A DNA stretch of 64,000 nucleotides, taken from positions 194,630,853-194,694,852 of the forward strand of contig NC_134568.1 of the NCBI RefSeq assembly GCF_050947875.1, written 5' to 3'. Below the pieces are notes generated by a model. That model saw only the letters and a list, made by a program, of their open reading frames with translations. It searched no databases and was not told where the DNA came from. How positions within the stretch are numbered: position 1 is the stretch's first letter; each line of letters starts with the position of its first letter. The translations under genes were made by a program, and so were the position numbers. This DNA is from Dermacentor variabilis (taxonomy: Eukaryota; Arthropoda; Arachnida; Ixodida; Ixodidae). Below, piece after piece: positions 12,285-21,782 of this stretch.

Positions 12285-12579
12285 CATGCGCCGTCTTTCT
12301 TTCAGCATTTGGCATGCGCGAGCGTCAGCCCTCGTCGGCCCTGTGCTGACTTTTATTCCCTGTTCATTTGTTCAGCAGACTCACTGCTGAGCGCCTCGTC
12401 GCTCATTATGCTCACGCGAACAAAGCGCAGGTAGGCACGTAGACCGTGCCTTCATTTTTCACTTCTTTGCGAGCGTTCATTATTTTAATGATGATTCCAT
12501 AATGCTTCTTTTTTTCTGTTGTTTCTATGTGTACATTACGGTGGGAGTAGGTTCTAGCATGTTAATAAGGGGCGCTTAG

Positions 12580-13510
12580 GAGTGACAGAGTGAGAAAGGA
12601 GGAGCAAAAGAAGGGAAGAAAGGTAGGGAGGTCAATCAGACGCACGTCTGGTTTGCTACCCTACACGGGGAAAGGTGTTTAAGAGATGAAAAGCAAGGAA
12701 GGAGAGGAAGGGAAGAAGGTGCTCTCAGTATCAACACGTGCGGTTGTCCATCACTTCACGCCTACAATCGACCACTAAGGCCATTCAGTTTCATGAATCC
12801 TATCAACACCCGCGCCATTTGGTAACCATATGACTCGTGGGGCCATGGTGCAAGAATATTTGTTTCTGAAAGTAGTCTGCAGTCTACTCGTTTTGACACA
12901 CTCCGAAGAACGTCGCGTTCGATGTCATAAAGATTACAAAAACACAATACGTGCTCGGCTGTTTCTTCACAGTTGCATGAGCCACAGATAAGTGTGTCGG
13001 ACAGTGTAATAAGAAATCAGTAGGCTTTCGTAAAAGCCCCCCTTAACCAGAGGCGGCACAGTAAAATTGCGCCACGGTGGGAGAAGTGCGATGGAACCTG
13101 CAGCTTCAATGTAGGATCCAGCCGGTGGAGACGACAGTTCGAGAACATCGGGGTGTTTCTACAAAGTTTCAATCATGGTTTGAGCAAATAAACGAAAACC
13201 CCTGTCCTTGATAAGGGTATAGTATATGTCCTTGATAAGGGTACAGGAACTGTCAGGGTTTCTTTATGGGCTTTACCGATGATCCTACAGTTCCCTGGAA
13301 GCGATTGGAAGACGATGTCATGTCCTCTTATGAGGGCTTGACGGAGAAACTCTCTAGTCTCAAACACCACTTGTTCATGGGTCTCGCGTCGTAAGTCTGA
13401 CTGCAGATTCTTAAAGAAAGAAGAAACAAAGCGCTCTTGTGTTTCAAAGCGTGTGTTCTTTTGCTCGTGCGGCACTTCACATAGCACGCTAAATCGTCGC
13501 AAGCGCAAAG
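12580..13510 (-). pseudogene. LINE (family A) RNase H end, zinc knuckle and 3' UTR
   Basis: Minus-strand fragments line up with the C-terminus of an RNase H-bearing LINE. They run from RNase H-like GHDIVFQSLPG (about 13290-13325) through RGAILLCRLW.RGAFTKAY to ETAEHVLCFC and the final ILAPWP..AL.GFMKLNGLSGRL (stop near 12762). The 3' UTR contains the motif GGTAGGGAGGT ... TTGCTACCCTACAC (12624-12668, plus strand). The same motif occurs at 30.1, 46.9 and 55.1 kb. Several frameshifts and stops interrupt it. It is 5' truncated inside RNase H. The same family reappears at 30090-30535 and 45045-47035, which I call family A. Confidence 0.75.
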
Positions 13511-13997
13511 ACTACGTTGCTGTTGCGCCAAGGAAGCCAGACTTATATATATGTGAGGGGCTTTTGTTGCTTAATCAATCACAGAAATACAATTACAAAA
13601 AAAATAAAAGACGAAAGAATGTGTAAGAAAGAGTGACAAGAAGAACGATGTTCCATGTAGTGGCAGAAAGTGGGAATCCGATAACGGCTGCGAGGAAAGA
13701 GCGACTGAGTAGGTAATAAAAGCCATAAAAGGAATAAGAACCAACTGCACTCCCACCCCCACGCACTCCCCTCTCCCCTTCTTCCGATTATAATTCGTGA
13801 TAAGCGTTTGTACAACTATCGTGTGGCACCAACGCCGTTCATACATTGCTATTTACTTTCAGTCATTTCGCCGTTCAAGGTATCACAGGTATTCAAACGT
13901 CCCTCTTAGTTAGCCTTTGTGAGATGCACGCCGTGCTCGCCAATTCGCCAATTATCGCCCCTGTGCGAGAAAAATTGCTACTTGTTGCTCTTTTACT
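13511..13997. other. No gene recognised
   Basis: Low-complexity purine-rich and C-rich segments; frames on the minus strand are hydrophobic but lack motifs. Confidence 0.35.
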
Positions 13998-14451
13998 GGC
14001 AGTCAGTTTAGTTCAGTTCAGTTTTATTTCCTTAAAGAGCCCTTTGCTAGGGGTACTACATAAGGAGTGGGTACAGTTGATAACATACATAACAGAAACA
14101 CAAGTATTGAGAACAGGCTGAACATGAAATATATGTTTCGCAAGTGTATAAAAACAGAAAGAACACAAAACAAAAAAAAAACGAACAATACTAATGACGC
14201 GTGAAAGAATACATTATTTTATAGCCACAATTTCTTTATTCTTTATTTTGTAGCCACAAGACACAATTTCGAAGAAGGATGTCGGGCAAGGGATGGCAGC
14301 GACGTGGTGGGGAAGAGCGTTCTAATATGATGCTGTGCAAAAAAAGAAGTACGAATAAAAAGTAGTTGTATGGGAGCGTCGCCGTAAGACTTGTACTGGG
14401 TGCCCAGTCGTATTGTTCTGTCGCGGTCCACACGTCCGCGCAACAGCCCCG
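13998..14451 (-). pseudogene. CR1-like LINE C-terminus and 3' tail, interrupted by the LTR element
   Basis: On the minus strand, residues resembling YSYFFFCTASY.NALP then VAAIPCPTSF match the conserved end of CR1-type LINE proteins (usually FF.RT...WN.LP). The 3' end is a pentanucleotide-like tail (AACTGAACTGAACT complement, about 14000-14025). Stops and a frameshift show it is dead. The gypsy element at 14452 sits against its upstream edge. Whether the LINE continues beyond 21219 is not clear to me. Confidence 0.55.
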
Positions 14452-14623
14452 TGTTGTGGTCGCACCGCTGGTGCGATTTGTTGGGAACTCGGCGCTGACG
14501 CCCGTGGTTGCACCTGGGTCGCAAGCCCCAAGGGTAGCGTTGGCCTGGCGGCCTGGGGTACAACTGGAAGCATCCGAAGGTCCCGGCAAAGCATGAGTCG
14601 ACTGGTAACAACAAAACAACTTG

Positions 14624-14629
14624 TTTATT
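14624..14629 (-). terminator. Polyadenylation signal AATAAA in the 3' LTR
   Basis: TTTATT on plus reads AATAAA on minus, about 110 bp downstream of the LTR TATA box, so it would lie in R and end the element transcript from this LTR. The same site recurs at 20678-20683 in the other LTR. Confidence 0.6.
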
Positions 14630-14739
14630 CTAACATCGCAAAGAGTTGGCGGTCAGGTCGACCGAAGTAGAGAGACGGGAGAGCAGGTTTACTCAACAGA
14701 AGAAATCGGAGCACTCCTTTTGGCGTCCGGGGGCAGCTG

Positions 14740-14747
14740 TTTTTATA
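14740..14747 (-). promoter_or_regulatory. TATA box in the 3' LTR
   Basis: TATAAAAA on the minus strand within GAGTATAAAAACAGC, downstream of the U3 repeats. Transcription from this copy would run out of the element toward lower coordinates. Confidence 0.6.
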
Positions 14748-14813
14748 CTCTCGCAGTTGAGGGCAAGAAGGAACCCCTCAATAGACGAGCACGTGATTGT
14801 AGAATGGGATAAG

Positions 14814-15007
14814 GTGACGCATACTGTCGTGTCGCCGCCGGTCGGGCACAATGGGGAGGAGCAGGTGGCTCACACTGTCGTGTCGCCTCCGGTCGGGCAC
14901 AATGGGGAGGAGAAGGTGACTCACACTGTCGTATCGCCGCCGGTCGGGCACAATGGGGAGGAGAAGGTGACTCCTACTGTCGTATCGCCGCCGGTCGGGC
15001 ACAATGG
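14814..15007 (-). repeat. Four tandem 51-bp repeats in U3 of the 3' LTR
   Basis: Units begin near 14814, 14865, 14916 and 14967, each containing ACTGTCGT(G/A)TCGCC and GGTCGGGCACAATGG. The units differ slightly but both LTRs carry the same variants, so the array predates this insertion. Tandem U3 repeats often act as enhancers; that role is inferred. Confidence 0.85.
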
Positions 15008-15165
15008 CACATACACTCACACACGCACATGAAGACACGTGGCATCGGAACATGCCTGGACGCGCTTGGCGGGGAGGCGTAGCGGCGACGCCGAACGGGC
15101 CAAAATGTCTGCCGCTTTGTTGCAGTCGCGCCGGCTAAACCGCGCGTCGTAGGCGAAACGTAACA

Positions 15166-15647
15166 GACCGCCCCGCCGGGGGAAGGAGATCCCGATGGAC
15201 AGGGGTCTGCATCCGCTGTCCGGAGGGATGTCGCTCGATGATGCTCATAACCGAAGTCGGGCGTCCCTCGACGTTTCTTGAGCGCAGCGCACAGAGAAGG
15301 CCTCGTTCTCTCGTTCAGGTTCGCACAGGACACTGCAAAGTGACTTCGGGAGAGTTCACATTCTTGTTCTCGTTCCCGGCAAGCGTTAGAACTACGCTGA
15401 AACTCAACCGCTCAGTCAGCAAGCACGGCACAACCCTCACTAAGCCCTGCCAGGCTCTTTCCCCTTTTATACCACTGCCTAGTTCCTTACAGTAGTCTAG
15501 CATCACTCAGAACGCGTCAACAAATTGGAAAATTGCACTAGAAAGCATATCATCACTTTGAAACACTAAACAAAAGCAATATGTTAAAAAATCCTGCCTC
15601 AGGAAGAAAAACATCAGTAACAAACAATTTTGAGGCTGATTCCTACG
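15166..15647 (-). other. Untranslated 3' interior of the gypsy element
   Basis: About 480 bp between the RNase H stop and the 3' LTR. No env or accessory frame is seen. The last bases before the LTR (plus 15166-15185) are G/C-rich, read on minus as GGCGGGGCGGTC. This is where a polypurine tract is expected, though it is not a clean purine run. Confidence 0.55.
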
Positions 15648-16469
15648 TTAGGGGCTTCGACTTAAGCCATCGGCGTTACCGTTGGGACTCCCCTTTTTGT
15701 AACGCACCTCAAAGGAATATTGTTGCAAAGCGAGGCTCCAGCGCAGGAGGCGGCCATTTTTGGGAGAGATGGTCTGCAGCCATTGGAGAGGGCAGTGATC
15801 CGTCTCAATGATAAACCTCGAGCCGGCTAGATAGCATGACAATTTCTGAACGGCCCACACGAGACATGCACACTCTTTCTCGGTGGCGCTATACGCCTGC
15901 TCACGACTGGTCAGCTTACGACTAGCATACAGGACGGGGTGTTCTACCTCTCCATTTTCCCGTTGGCACAGTACAACGCCCATGCCTCGCTCACTAGCAT
16001 CGCACTGAACAACGAACCCTTTTGTATAGTCTGGCGATCGTAGCACAGGCTGGCTTGTTAGGGCACTCTTTAGGGCGCTAAAAGCTCTTTCCTTTGTCTC
16101 GTCCCAGACGACTGTTTGAGGCTCTGTCTTTCTTAGAGCATCCGTCAGGGGAGCCGCGATATCAGAGTACCTGGGGATGTACCTCTGATAGTAGCCGGCG
16201 ACACCTAAGAACGACCAAATATCGGTCTTCGTGCGCGGTTGCGGGAAGTCTCGCACAGCGGCCACCTTTATTTCAGAGGGGCGGCGACGACCCTGACCAA
16301 TCACGTGACCGAGGTAGACAACCTCGGCCTGTGCTAACTGGCACTTAGGAGCCTTGACTGTCAAGCCCGCTTCGCGCAGGCGGGTTAGCACTGCCCGCAA
16401 GTGTGCCATATGCTCAGACCAGTATGCGGAGAATATCGCTACGTCGTCTAGATACGGTAAAGCGAATTC
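15648..16469 (-). pseudogene. gypsy pol: end of reverse transcriptase plus RNase H
   Basis: Downstream of an in-frame TAA (16470-16472) the same frame resumes at once with the RT active site YLDD (16443-16454). It then shows YLGHVIG, FLGVAGYYQRYIP (thumb and connection), and RNase H with its four acidic residues in CDAS, TEKE, TDHCPLQW and NADG. The frame stops normally at 15648. The catalytic residues of both activities are present, so the only defect in this segment is the preceding stop. That stop would separate the palm D of motif A from YLDD in any translated product. In other gypsy elements integrase follows here; in this one nothing does. Confidence 0.9.
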
Positions 16470-18663
16470 TTACTGTCCCCGCAACACTTTATCCATGAGG
16501 CTTGAAAAGCAGTATGGCGCGTTCTTCAAACCAAAACTCAACACTTTAGGACGGAATGTTCCCATCGGGGAAATGAACGCCGCATACCTACCAGCCTCTT
16601 CTGTAAGTGGAACCTGCCAATAACCCCTGACAAGATCTAGGGTGGAAATAAACTGAGCGCTACTAACTTTCTCAAGGCGCTCCTCGATGTTAGGGATCGG
16701 ATAAATTTGATCCTTAGTGATGGAATTAAGCCTGCGGTAGTCGACGCAAGGACGAGGTTCCTTGCCCGGTACCTCAACTAAAATCAAAGGGGAGGTATAA
16801 TCACTCTCACCTGCCTCAATAACACCGAGCTGTAGCATTTTCTTTACCTCAGCCTCCATAATATCGCTCTGGCGGGGTGACACCCGGTACGCCTTGGATC
16901 GTACTGGCTCTGGGGAGGTAAGTTCTATGTCATGAGTAAGGACAGAAGTCCTACCAGGCCTCTCAGAGAACAGACCTTGAAATTCCTGTAAGAGCTGGTG
17001 TAGTTCGGTTTTCTGCTCACGCGACAGCGATGCTCCACTGACTAAGTCACTAATGACTTGACCGGTGTCTTCCCTGTTCGTCACTGAGCCTAGTCCCGGA
17101 AACTCGACCGGAAGCTCTTCAGGAACGTTTACCATCATGCACACCACTGCTTCCCGTTGTTTATAGGGTTTGAGCAGATTACAGTGGTAAACTTGCTGTG
17201 CTTTCCGCTTTCCTGGCAGACTTACCACGTAGTTAACGTCCGACAGTTTCTGAACAATTCGTGCTGGGCCCTCCCACTGCACGTCTAGTTTGTTGTTTAG
17301 CGATGTGCGCAATATCATGACCTCATCGCCCACCTCAAAACGACGGGCCCTGGCTGTCCGATCATAATAAACCTTGGCCCTCTGCTGGGCCTTTGCCATT
17401 GCTTCACCTGACAACTCCTGTGCCCTTCTTAAGCGTTCGAGGAGCTTAAGCACGTACTCCACCACGACTGGGTCGTCGCCCCTGCCTTCCCACGATTCTC
17501 GAAGCATGCGAAGCGGAGACCGAAGCGAGCGACCGTACACCAGCTCAGCTGGCGAAAACCCCGTAGCTGCATGCGGCGCGGTGCTTAATGCAAACATCAC
17601 CCCAGGCAGACACAGCTCCCAGTCAGTTCGATGTTCAAAACACAATGCTCTCAACACGCGCTTCATGACGGAGTAGAGCTTCTCAACGGAATTCGACTGT
17701 GGGTGGTACACTGAGCTGTGTAGCAGCTTTACCCCACACCTTTCGAGAAAAGTTGTCGTCAAAGCGCTAGTAAACACTGTGCCCTGATCTGATTGGATTT
17801 CCGCAGGAAAACCAACTCGCGCAAATATGGACAGTAGTGCATTGACTATCTCAGCTGAGCTGAGTTCTTTAAGCGGCACTGCTTCAGGGAACTTTGTCGC
17901 TGGGCAGATCACAGTCAAAATGTGTCTGTACCCCGTGGCTGTTACCGGCAGAGGTCCCACTGTATCAATAACGAGCCGTCTAAAAGGCTCCGTAATGATA
18001 GGTACCAATTTCAACGGCGCCCTCGATTTGTCCTCTGGTTTGCCTACCCGCTGACAGGTGTCACATGTCCTCACGAAATGGTCTGCGTCCCGAAAACACC
18101 CTGGCCAATAGTACTCTTGCAAGAGACGGTCCTTAGTTTTCTTAACTCCTAGGTGTCCGGACCACGAACCCCCATGCGACAAGCGCAACAGATCCTGACG
18201 ATAGCATTGAGGAACGATCAGCTGATCGAACTCCACTCCCCTGCGGTCTAGATACTTCCGGTACAGGACTCCACCTCTTTCGACAAAACGCGCAGTTTTC
18301 CTGGCGATACCTTCCTTGACATTGCAGCGTATGTTTTCTAGGCTACCATCCTTCTTTTGCTCGGCTATCAAAGCCGACCGGCTGACTTTTAGCAACCTAT
18401 CAAGTCCGTCTGACGTAGGCGCGATGAGCAAATCTGCAGATAGCTTTTCTAACTTTCCCGCATCGGGATTTTCCTCTCCAGTATCTGGTGCCTTTAACGT
18501 TACAGACTCAAGTTTATTCAGTTCGGGCGTGCTCCGAATATCAGCTTCCTGCGCCTCTGACCCTTTCTCATTGTTTGATAACGTCGGCCCCGCAACTACC
18601 GCCTTTGCAGCGAGCTCCCGAACCTTCGATCTGGTTAAGGCCTGAACACTATATAGCTTCACC
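16470..18663 (-). pseudogene. gypsy pol: integrase followed by N-terminal reverse transcriptase
   Basis: The minus frame open from 18785 becomes recognisable pol from about 18663. In order: a linker (VQALTRSK), an H2C2 zinc domain (HGGSWSGH ... CDTC, about 18180-18050), then an integrase core. The core has D in VIDTVGP, D in SDQGTVF and E in HPQSNSVEK (about 17966, 17789, 17684). Next is a GPY/F-like module (VGDEVMI ... WEGPARIV ... NLLKPY, 17350-17160). RT then follows: GVIEAGESDYTSPLI, CVDYRRLN, motif A LDLVRGYWQVPL and motif B FGLKNAPYCF. The frame ends at TAA 16470. Integrase before RT is reversed from ordinary gypsy order. The frame lies +1 to gag, best explained by a small indel near 18655. 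Confidence 0.9.
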
Positions 18664-20190
18664 AAACAAAAGCCCCTTCTCGCGCAGGAGGTGATCGGAC
18701 CTGTTTGAAAATAGGTACGGGTACTGGGGGGGCAGCATAGATGACACTGCCGCCTCCGTCTCAAGCGCTCCGAAAGGTCCTTCAATAAGCACTTTTGCTA
18801 CCGGCAGACACACGCTATGAGCTTCCACGGCTTGCTTGATCCATGCGCACTCGCCCGTGAACATATGGGGTTCTACGTAAGACGGGTGAACTACATCCAT
18901 TGTAGCTGCGGAATCGCGAAGCACTCGGCACTCTTTCCCGTTCACGAGGAGGTCTCGCATGTAAGGCTCGAGAAGCTTCATGTTCTCGTCAGTGCTGCAT
19001 AATGAAAAAAACACAACTTTTGGTGTTGTTTCCGGACACTGCGCCGAAAAGTGACCCGGCTTCTGGCACGTATAACAAACGCGCGCTTGCCTCATCTCGA
19101 ACCGCTTTCTGCGTTTGGCTGCCGCCGTCTCCTTACGTTCTGTCGGACTGCTTTCACTCGCATCCGCACTACGTCTGTCCCCCTTTAATCTCATGGGTGT
19201 GAACTTCGGCCTCTCAAACTTCGAGCCAAATTCACTCTTTTGACCGTCCTTAGCTCCGCGAGCCCGACGCGTCACAAACTCCTCGGCTAGCTCAGCGGCT
19301 TTAGCCACCGTACAAACGTCTGGCCTATCCAAGACCCAGTACCGCACGTTCTCAGGTAACCGACTATAAAACTGTTCTAGCCCGAAACACTGCAGAACTT
19401 TATCGTGGTCACCAAACGCTTTCTCTTCTTTGAGCCACTCCTGCATGTTTGACATAAGCCTGTACGCAAACTCTGTATATGACTCACTTTTGCCTTTCTC
19501 ATTTTCCCGAAACTTCCGACGGAACGCCTCCGCTGACAGCCTGTACTTTTTTAGCAGACTCGATTTCACTTTCTCGAAATCCTCTGCCTCCTCTCTATCC
19601 AAGCGAGCGACTACGTCGGCCGCCTCGCCGGGTAACAAAGTGAGCAAGCGCTGTGGCCACGTTTCCCGAGAGAACCCCTGCTTCTCGCACGTTCGCTCAA
19701 AGTTAACCAGGAACAAACCAATGTCCTCTCCAAGCTTAAACGGCCGCATCAAGTCAGTCATTTTGAACAATACGCGTTCTCCTGCACCGTGTGCGTGACT
19801 TCCAGTACGAGCGCGTTCCATCTCTACCTCAAGACGCTTCATTTCCAAAGCGTGTTGACGGTCGCGCTCTTGTTGCTCTCGCTCTTTCTGTTCTTTACGT
19901 TCACGCTCTTCTTTTTCTTTCTGTTCTTTACGTTCACGCTCTTCTTTTTCTTTCTGTTCTTTAAGTTCGCGCTCTTCTTTTTCTTTCTGTTCTTTAAGTT
20001 CGCGCTCCTGTCTTTTTGCAGTCTCCCTCTCCTCAATGGTCTCAAGGCATTCCGACAGCTCGTCATCCTCAGCTTCTAACTCAAGAATAGCCTTTAGCAA
20101 TTCTGGTTTTCTGAGTTTTTCCGAGACATCCAGACCCAACTCTCTTGCAAGCTCCAGCAATTTCGGTTTGCGCAACGACTTCAAATCCAT
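18649..20190 (-). CDS. gypsy Gag with SAP-like N-terminus, SCAN-like capsid, CCHC knuckle and protease
   Basis: A 513-aa frame starting MDLKSLRKPK. Residues 1-37 (LLELARELGLDVSEKLRK...) resemble a SAP-type helix-extended-helix. Residues 55-128 are a highly charged coiled coil with four 11-residue repeats (ELKEQKEKEER type). Residues 150-310 resemble a retroviral/SCAN capsid C-terminal fold (ETWPQRLLTLLPGEA, FYSRLPENVRYWVL). The knuckle is C372-x2-C375-x4-H380-x4-C385. A retropepsin active site follows as RDSAAT at 425-430, with alanine where most have glycine. Gag forms the virus-like particle and the protease cuts the polyprotein. The frame ends in TAG at 18649, just where the pol sequence continues in another frame. 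Confidence 0.9.
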   Translation of the reverse strand: MDLKSLRKPKLLELARELGLDVSEKLRKPELLKAILELEAEDDELSECLETIEERETAKRQERELKEQKEKEERELKEQKEKEERERKEQKEKEERERKEQKEREQQERDRQHALEMKRLEVEMERARTGSHAHGAGERVLFKMTDLMRPFKLGEDIGLFLVNFERTCEKQGFSRETWPQRLLTLLPGEAADVVARLDREEAEDFEKVKSSLLKKYRLSAEAFRRKFRENEKGKSESYTEFAYRLMSNMQEWLKEEKAFGDHDKVLQCFGLEQFYSRLPENVRYWVLDRPDVCTVAKAAELAEEFVTRRARGAKDGQKSEFGSKFERPKFTPMRLKGDRRSADASESSPTERKETAAAKRRKRFEMRQARVCYTCQKPGHFSAQCPETTPKVVFFSLCSTDENMKLLEPYMRDLLVNGKECRVLRDSAATMDVVHPSYVEPHMFTGECAWIKQAVEAHSVCLPVAKVLIEGPFGALETEAAVSSMLPPQYPYLFSNRSDHLLREKGLLFGEAI

Positions 20191-20505
20191 GGCTGCTCTG
20201 AATGCTGCTTTCTCTACTGCCTAATATTGTCTTGCCGCAAACTAACCCGGCAGCAACGACAACCACAATTACCAGCTCTGTTTCTGACACTAACAAAAGC
20301 CTGGCAAAGCTCAGAAGAAGAAAGTCCCGCACTCACCAAACCTCGTAGCCAAGAGTTCAGCGCAGTCGTTCCGCTGCAGGCAACCAGTCATCACACAGGG
20401 CTCGTTGCACTGCTCCCGGATCGTCGTTGAGCTGCTCAGCATACAGTCAACTGCATATCTTCGCTGCTGGCCTCCGTTGTCGCGATATCACCGCTGGCAG
20501 ACAGT
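20191..20505 (-). other. 5' leader of the gypsy element
   Basis: 315 bp between the 5' LTR and the Gag ATG. Directly after the LTR the minus strand reads ACTGTCTGCCAGCGG. This lacks the TGG start of most tRNA primer-binding sites, so I cannot name the primer. Confidence 0.5.
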
Positions 20506-20677
20506 TGTTGTGGTCGCACCGCTGGTGCGATTTGTTGGGAACTCGGCGCTGACGCCCGTGGTTGCACCTGGGTCGCAAGCCCCAAGGGTAGCGTTGGCCT
20601 GGCGGCCTGGGGTAAAACTAGAAGCATCCGAAGGTCCCGGCAAAGCATGAGTCGACTGGTAACAACAAAACAACTTG

Positions 20678-20683
20678 TTTATT
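20678..20683 (-). terminator. AATAAA in the 5' LTR
   Basis: Counterpart of 14624-14629; in the 5' LTR such a signal normally has to be bypassed. Confidence 0.5.
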
Positions 20684-20793
20684 CTAACATCGCAAAGAGT
20701 TGGCGGTCAGGTCGACCGAAGTAGAGAGACGGGAGAGCACGTTTACTCAACAGAAGAAATCGGAGCTCTCGTTTTGGCGTCCGGGGGCAGCTG

Positions 20794-20801
20794 TTTTTAT
20801 A
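20794..20801 (-). promoter_or_regulatory. TATA box of the gypsy 5' LTR promoter
   Basis: TATAAAAA on minus, downstream of the 51-bp repeats. A start site about 30 bp further (near 20765) is expected, not seen. Confidence 0.6.
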
Positions 20802-20867
20802 CTCTCGCAGTTGAGGGCAAGAAGGAACCCCTCAATAGACGAGCACGTGATTGTACAATGGGATAAG

Positions 20868-21061
20868 GTGACGCATACTGTCGTGTCGCCGCCGGTCGGG
20901 CACAATGGGGAGGAGCAGGTGGCTCACACTGTCGTGTCGCCTCCGGTCGGGCACAATGGGGAGGAGAAGGTGACTCACACTGTCGTATCGCCGCCGGTCG
21001 GGCACAATGGGGAGGAGAAGGTGACTCCTACTGTCGTATCGCAGCCGGTCGGGCACAATGG
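20868..21061 (-). repeat. Four tandem 51-bp repeats in U3 of the 5' LTR
   Basis: Same array as 14814-15007, with one substitution in the last unit. Confidence 0.85.
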
Positions 21062-21342
21062 CACATACACTCACACACGCACATGAAGACACGTGGCATC
21101 GGAACATGCCTGGACGCGCTTGGCGGGGAGGCGTAGCGGCGACGCCGAACGGGCCAAAATGTCTGCCGCTTTGTTGCAGTCGCGCCGGCTAAACCGCGCG
21201 TCGTAGGCGAAACGTAACACCCGGTATAACTGCCATAGGGCACTATGAGCTATATGCTCCGTTTATGCTGCAGCGTTGGCGTCTCTAACGAGCGGTACAA
21301 CTTGTTACATTCACGTCCAAGCATCCCACCTGCTCAAACTGT

Positions 21343-21356
21343 CGCGCGCGCGCACG

Positions 21357-21397
<41 letters not shown>

Positions 21398-21398
21398 C
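21343..21398. repeat. (CG)n/(CA)n microsatellite
   Basis: CGCG-CGCA units pass into about 17 CA units, then CATATAT. Confidence 0.9.
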
Positions 21399-21722
21399 AT
21401 ACGAAGCCAACAAGGACACCAACGACGACAACATTTGGGAAATTACTTTAACTTACTCATTGAGTTACAGAAATGATAAATTAATGGGAGTGAAAGTGGA
21501 TGAGAAAAACAACTGGCCGCAGGTGGGATACGAACCCATGTCTTCACATTACGCGTGCGATGCTCTTACCATTTGATCTACCGCGGCGCCGTTTTCCCAT
21601 CCACTTTCTGGGATATTTTTATTTTACTACTAGAACTAACCCTGGGAGTGTTAGCCAGCGCCACCACTCACACTCCTTGGCTGCAGATGTTGAATGCCCC
21701 TTCTGCCGCAGGCATGACGAGT
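21397..21722 (-). repeat. tRNA-containing interspersed repeat, copy a
   Basis: Begins ATCATACGAAGCCAACAAG and ends near CCTTCTGCCGCAGG. It shares its start with 21840-21890 and its tRNA-like core with 44670-44760. Its central part is a tRNA-like sequence on the minus strand (21517-21587). I recognise the overall sequence as a type common in tick genomes, but cannot assign a family name. Confidence 0.7.
21517..21587 (-). other. tRNA-like cloverleaf, not a functional tRNA
   Basis: On minus the acceptor arms GCCGCGG and CTGCGGC pair fully. A D-arm-like TAGATC...GGTAAGAGC, an anticodon stem TCGCA/TGTGA and a B box GGTTCGTATCC (21526-21536) are present. The anticodon loop CGCGTAA lacks the invariant T33 and the D stem is damaged. 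It occurs inside a repeat. It is therefore a tRNA-derived element part. Confidence 0.65.
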
Positions 21723-21782
21723 ACGTGATCCATACACCCACACATGCTACGTGAAGGCATCAATGTTGCCGGATTCGGGACT

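Larger units (their letters stand above)
14452..15165 (-). repeat. 3' LTR of the gypsy element (714 bp)
   Basis: It starts TGTTGTGGTCGC and ends GAAACGTAACA on plus, a short TGTT/AACA inverted end. It is collinear with 20506-21219 at a constant offset of 6054 with about 7 substitutions and no gaps. It contains four 51-bp repeats, a TATA element and an AATAAA, in the order expected for U3-R-U5 on the minus strand. Confidence 0.95.
14452..21219 (-). mobile_element. Gmr1-like Ty3/gypsy LTR retrotransposon, 6768 bp, nearly intact
   Basis: Two 714-bp LTRs bound a 5.3-kb interior read on the minus strand. The order is Gag with CCHC knuckle, aspartic protease, integrase, reverse transcriptase, RNase H. 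In ordinary Ty3/gypsy elements the integrase is last. Here it precedes RT, the pol order described for Gmr1-like elements. The LTRs begin TG and end CA, and CCCG stands on both sides (14448-14451 and 21220-21223), a plausible 4-bp target duplication. By eye the LTRs differ at about 7 of 714 sites, so the insertion is recent. One frame break (near 18655) and one in-frame stop (16470-16472) make this copy non-autonomous. No env-like frame follows RNase H. Confidence 0.92.
20506..21219 (-). repeat. 5' LTR of the gypsy element (714 bp)
   Basis: Collinear with 14452-15165. Differences seen by eye include GGTAAAACTAG for GGTACAACTGG, GAGCACG for GAGCAGG, CTCTCG for CACTCC, TACAATG for TAGAATG and CGCAGCC for CGCCGCC. 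This copy would drive the element transcript toward lower coordinates. Confidence 0.95.

Noticed and set aside
21517..21587. tRNA gene (apparent Thr CGU)
   Set aside because: Lacks T33, has a damaged D stem and is embedded in an interspersed repeat present in other copies; kept as tRNA-like only.
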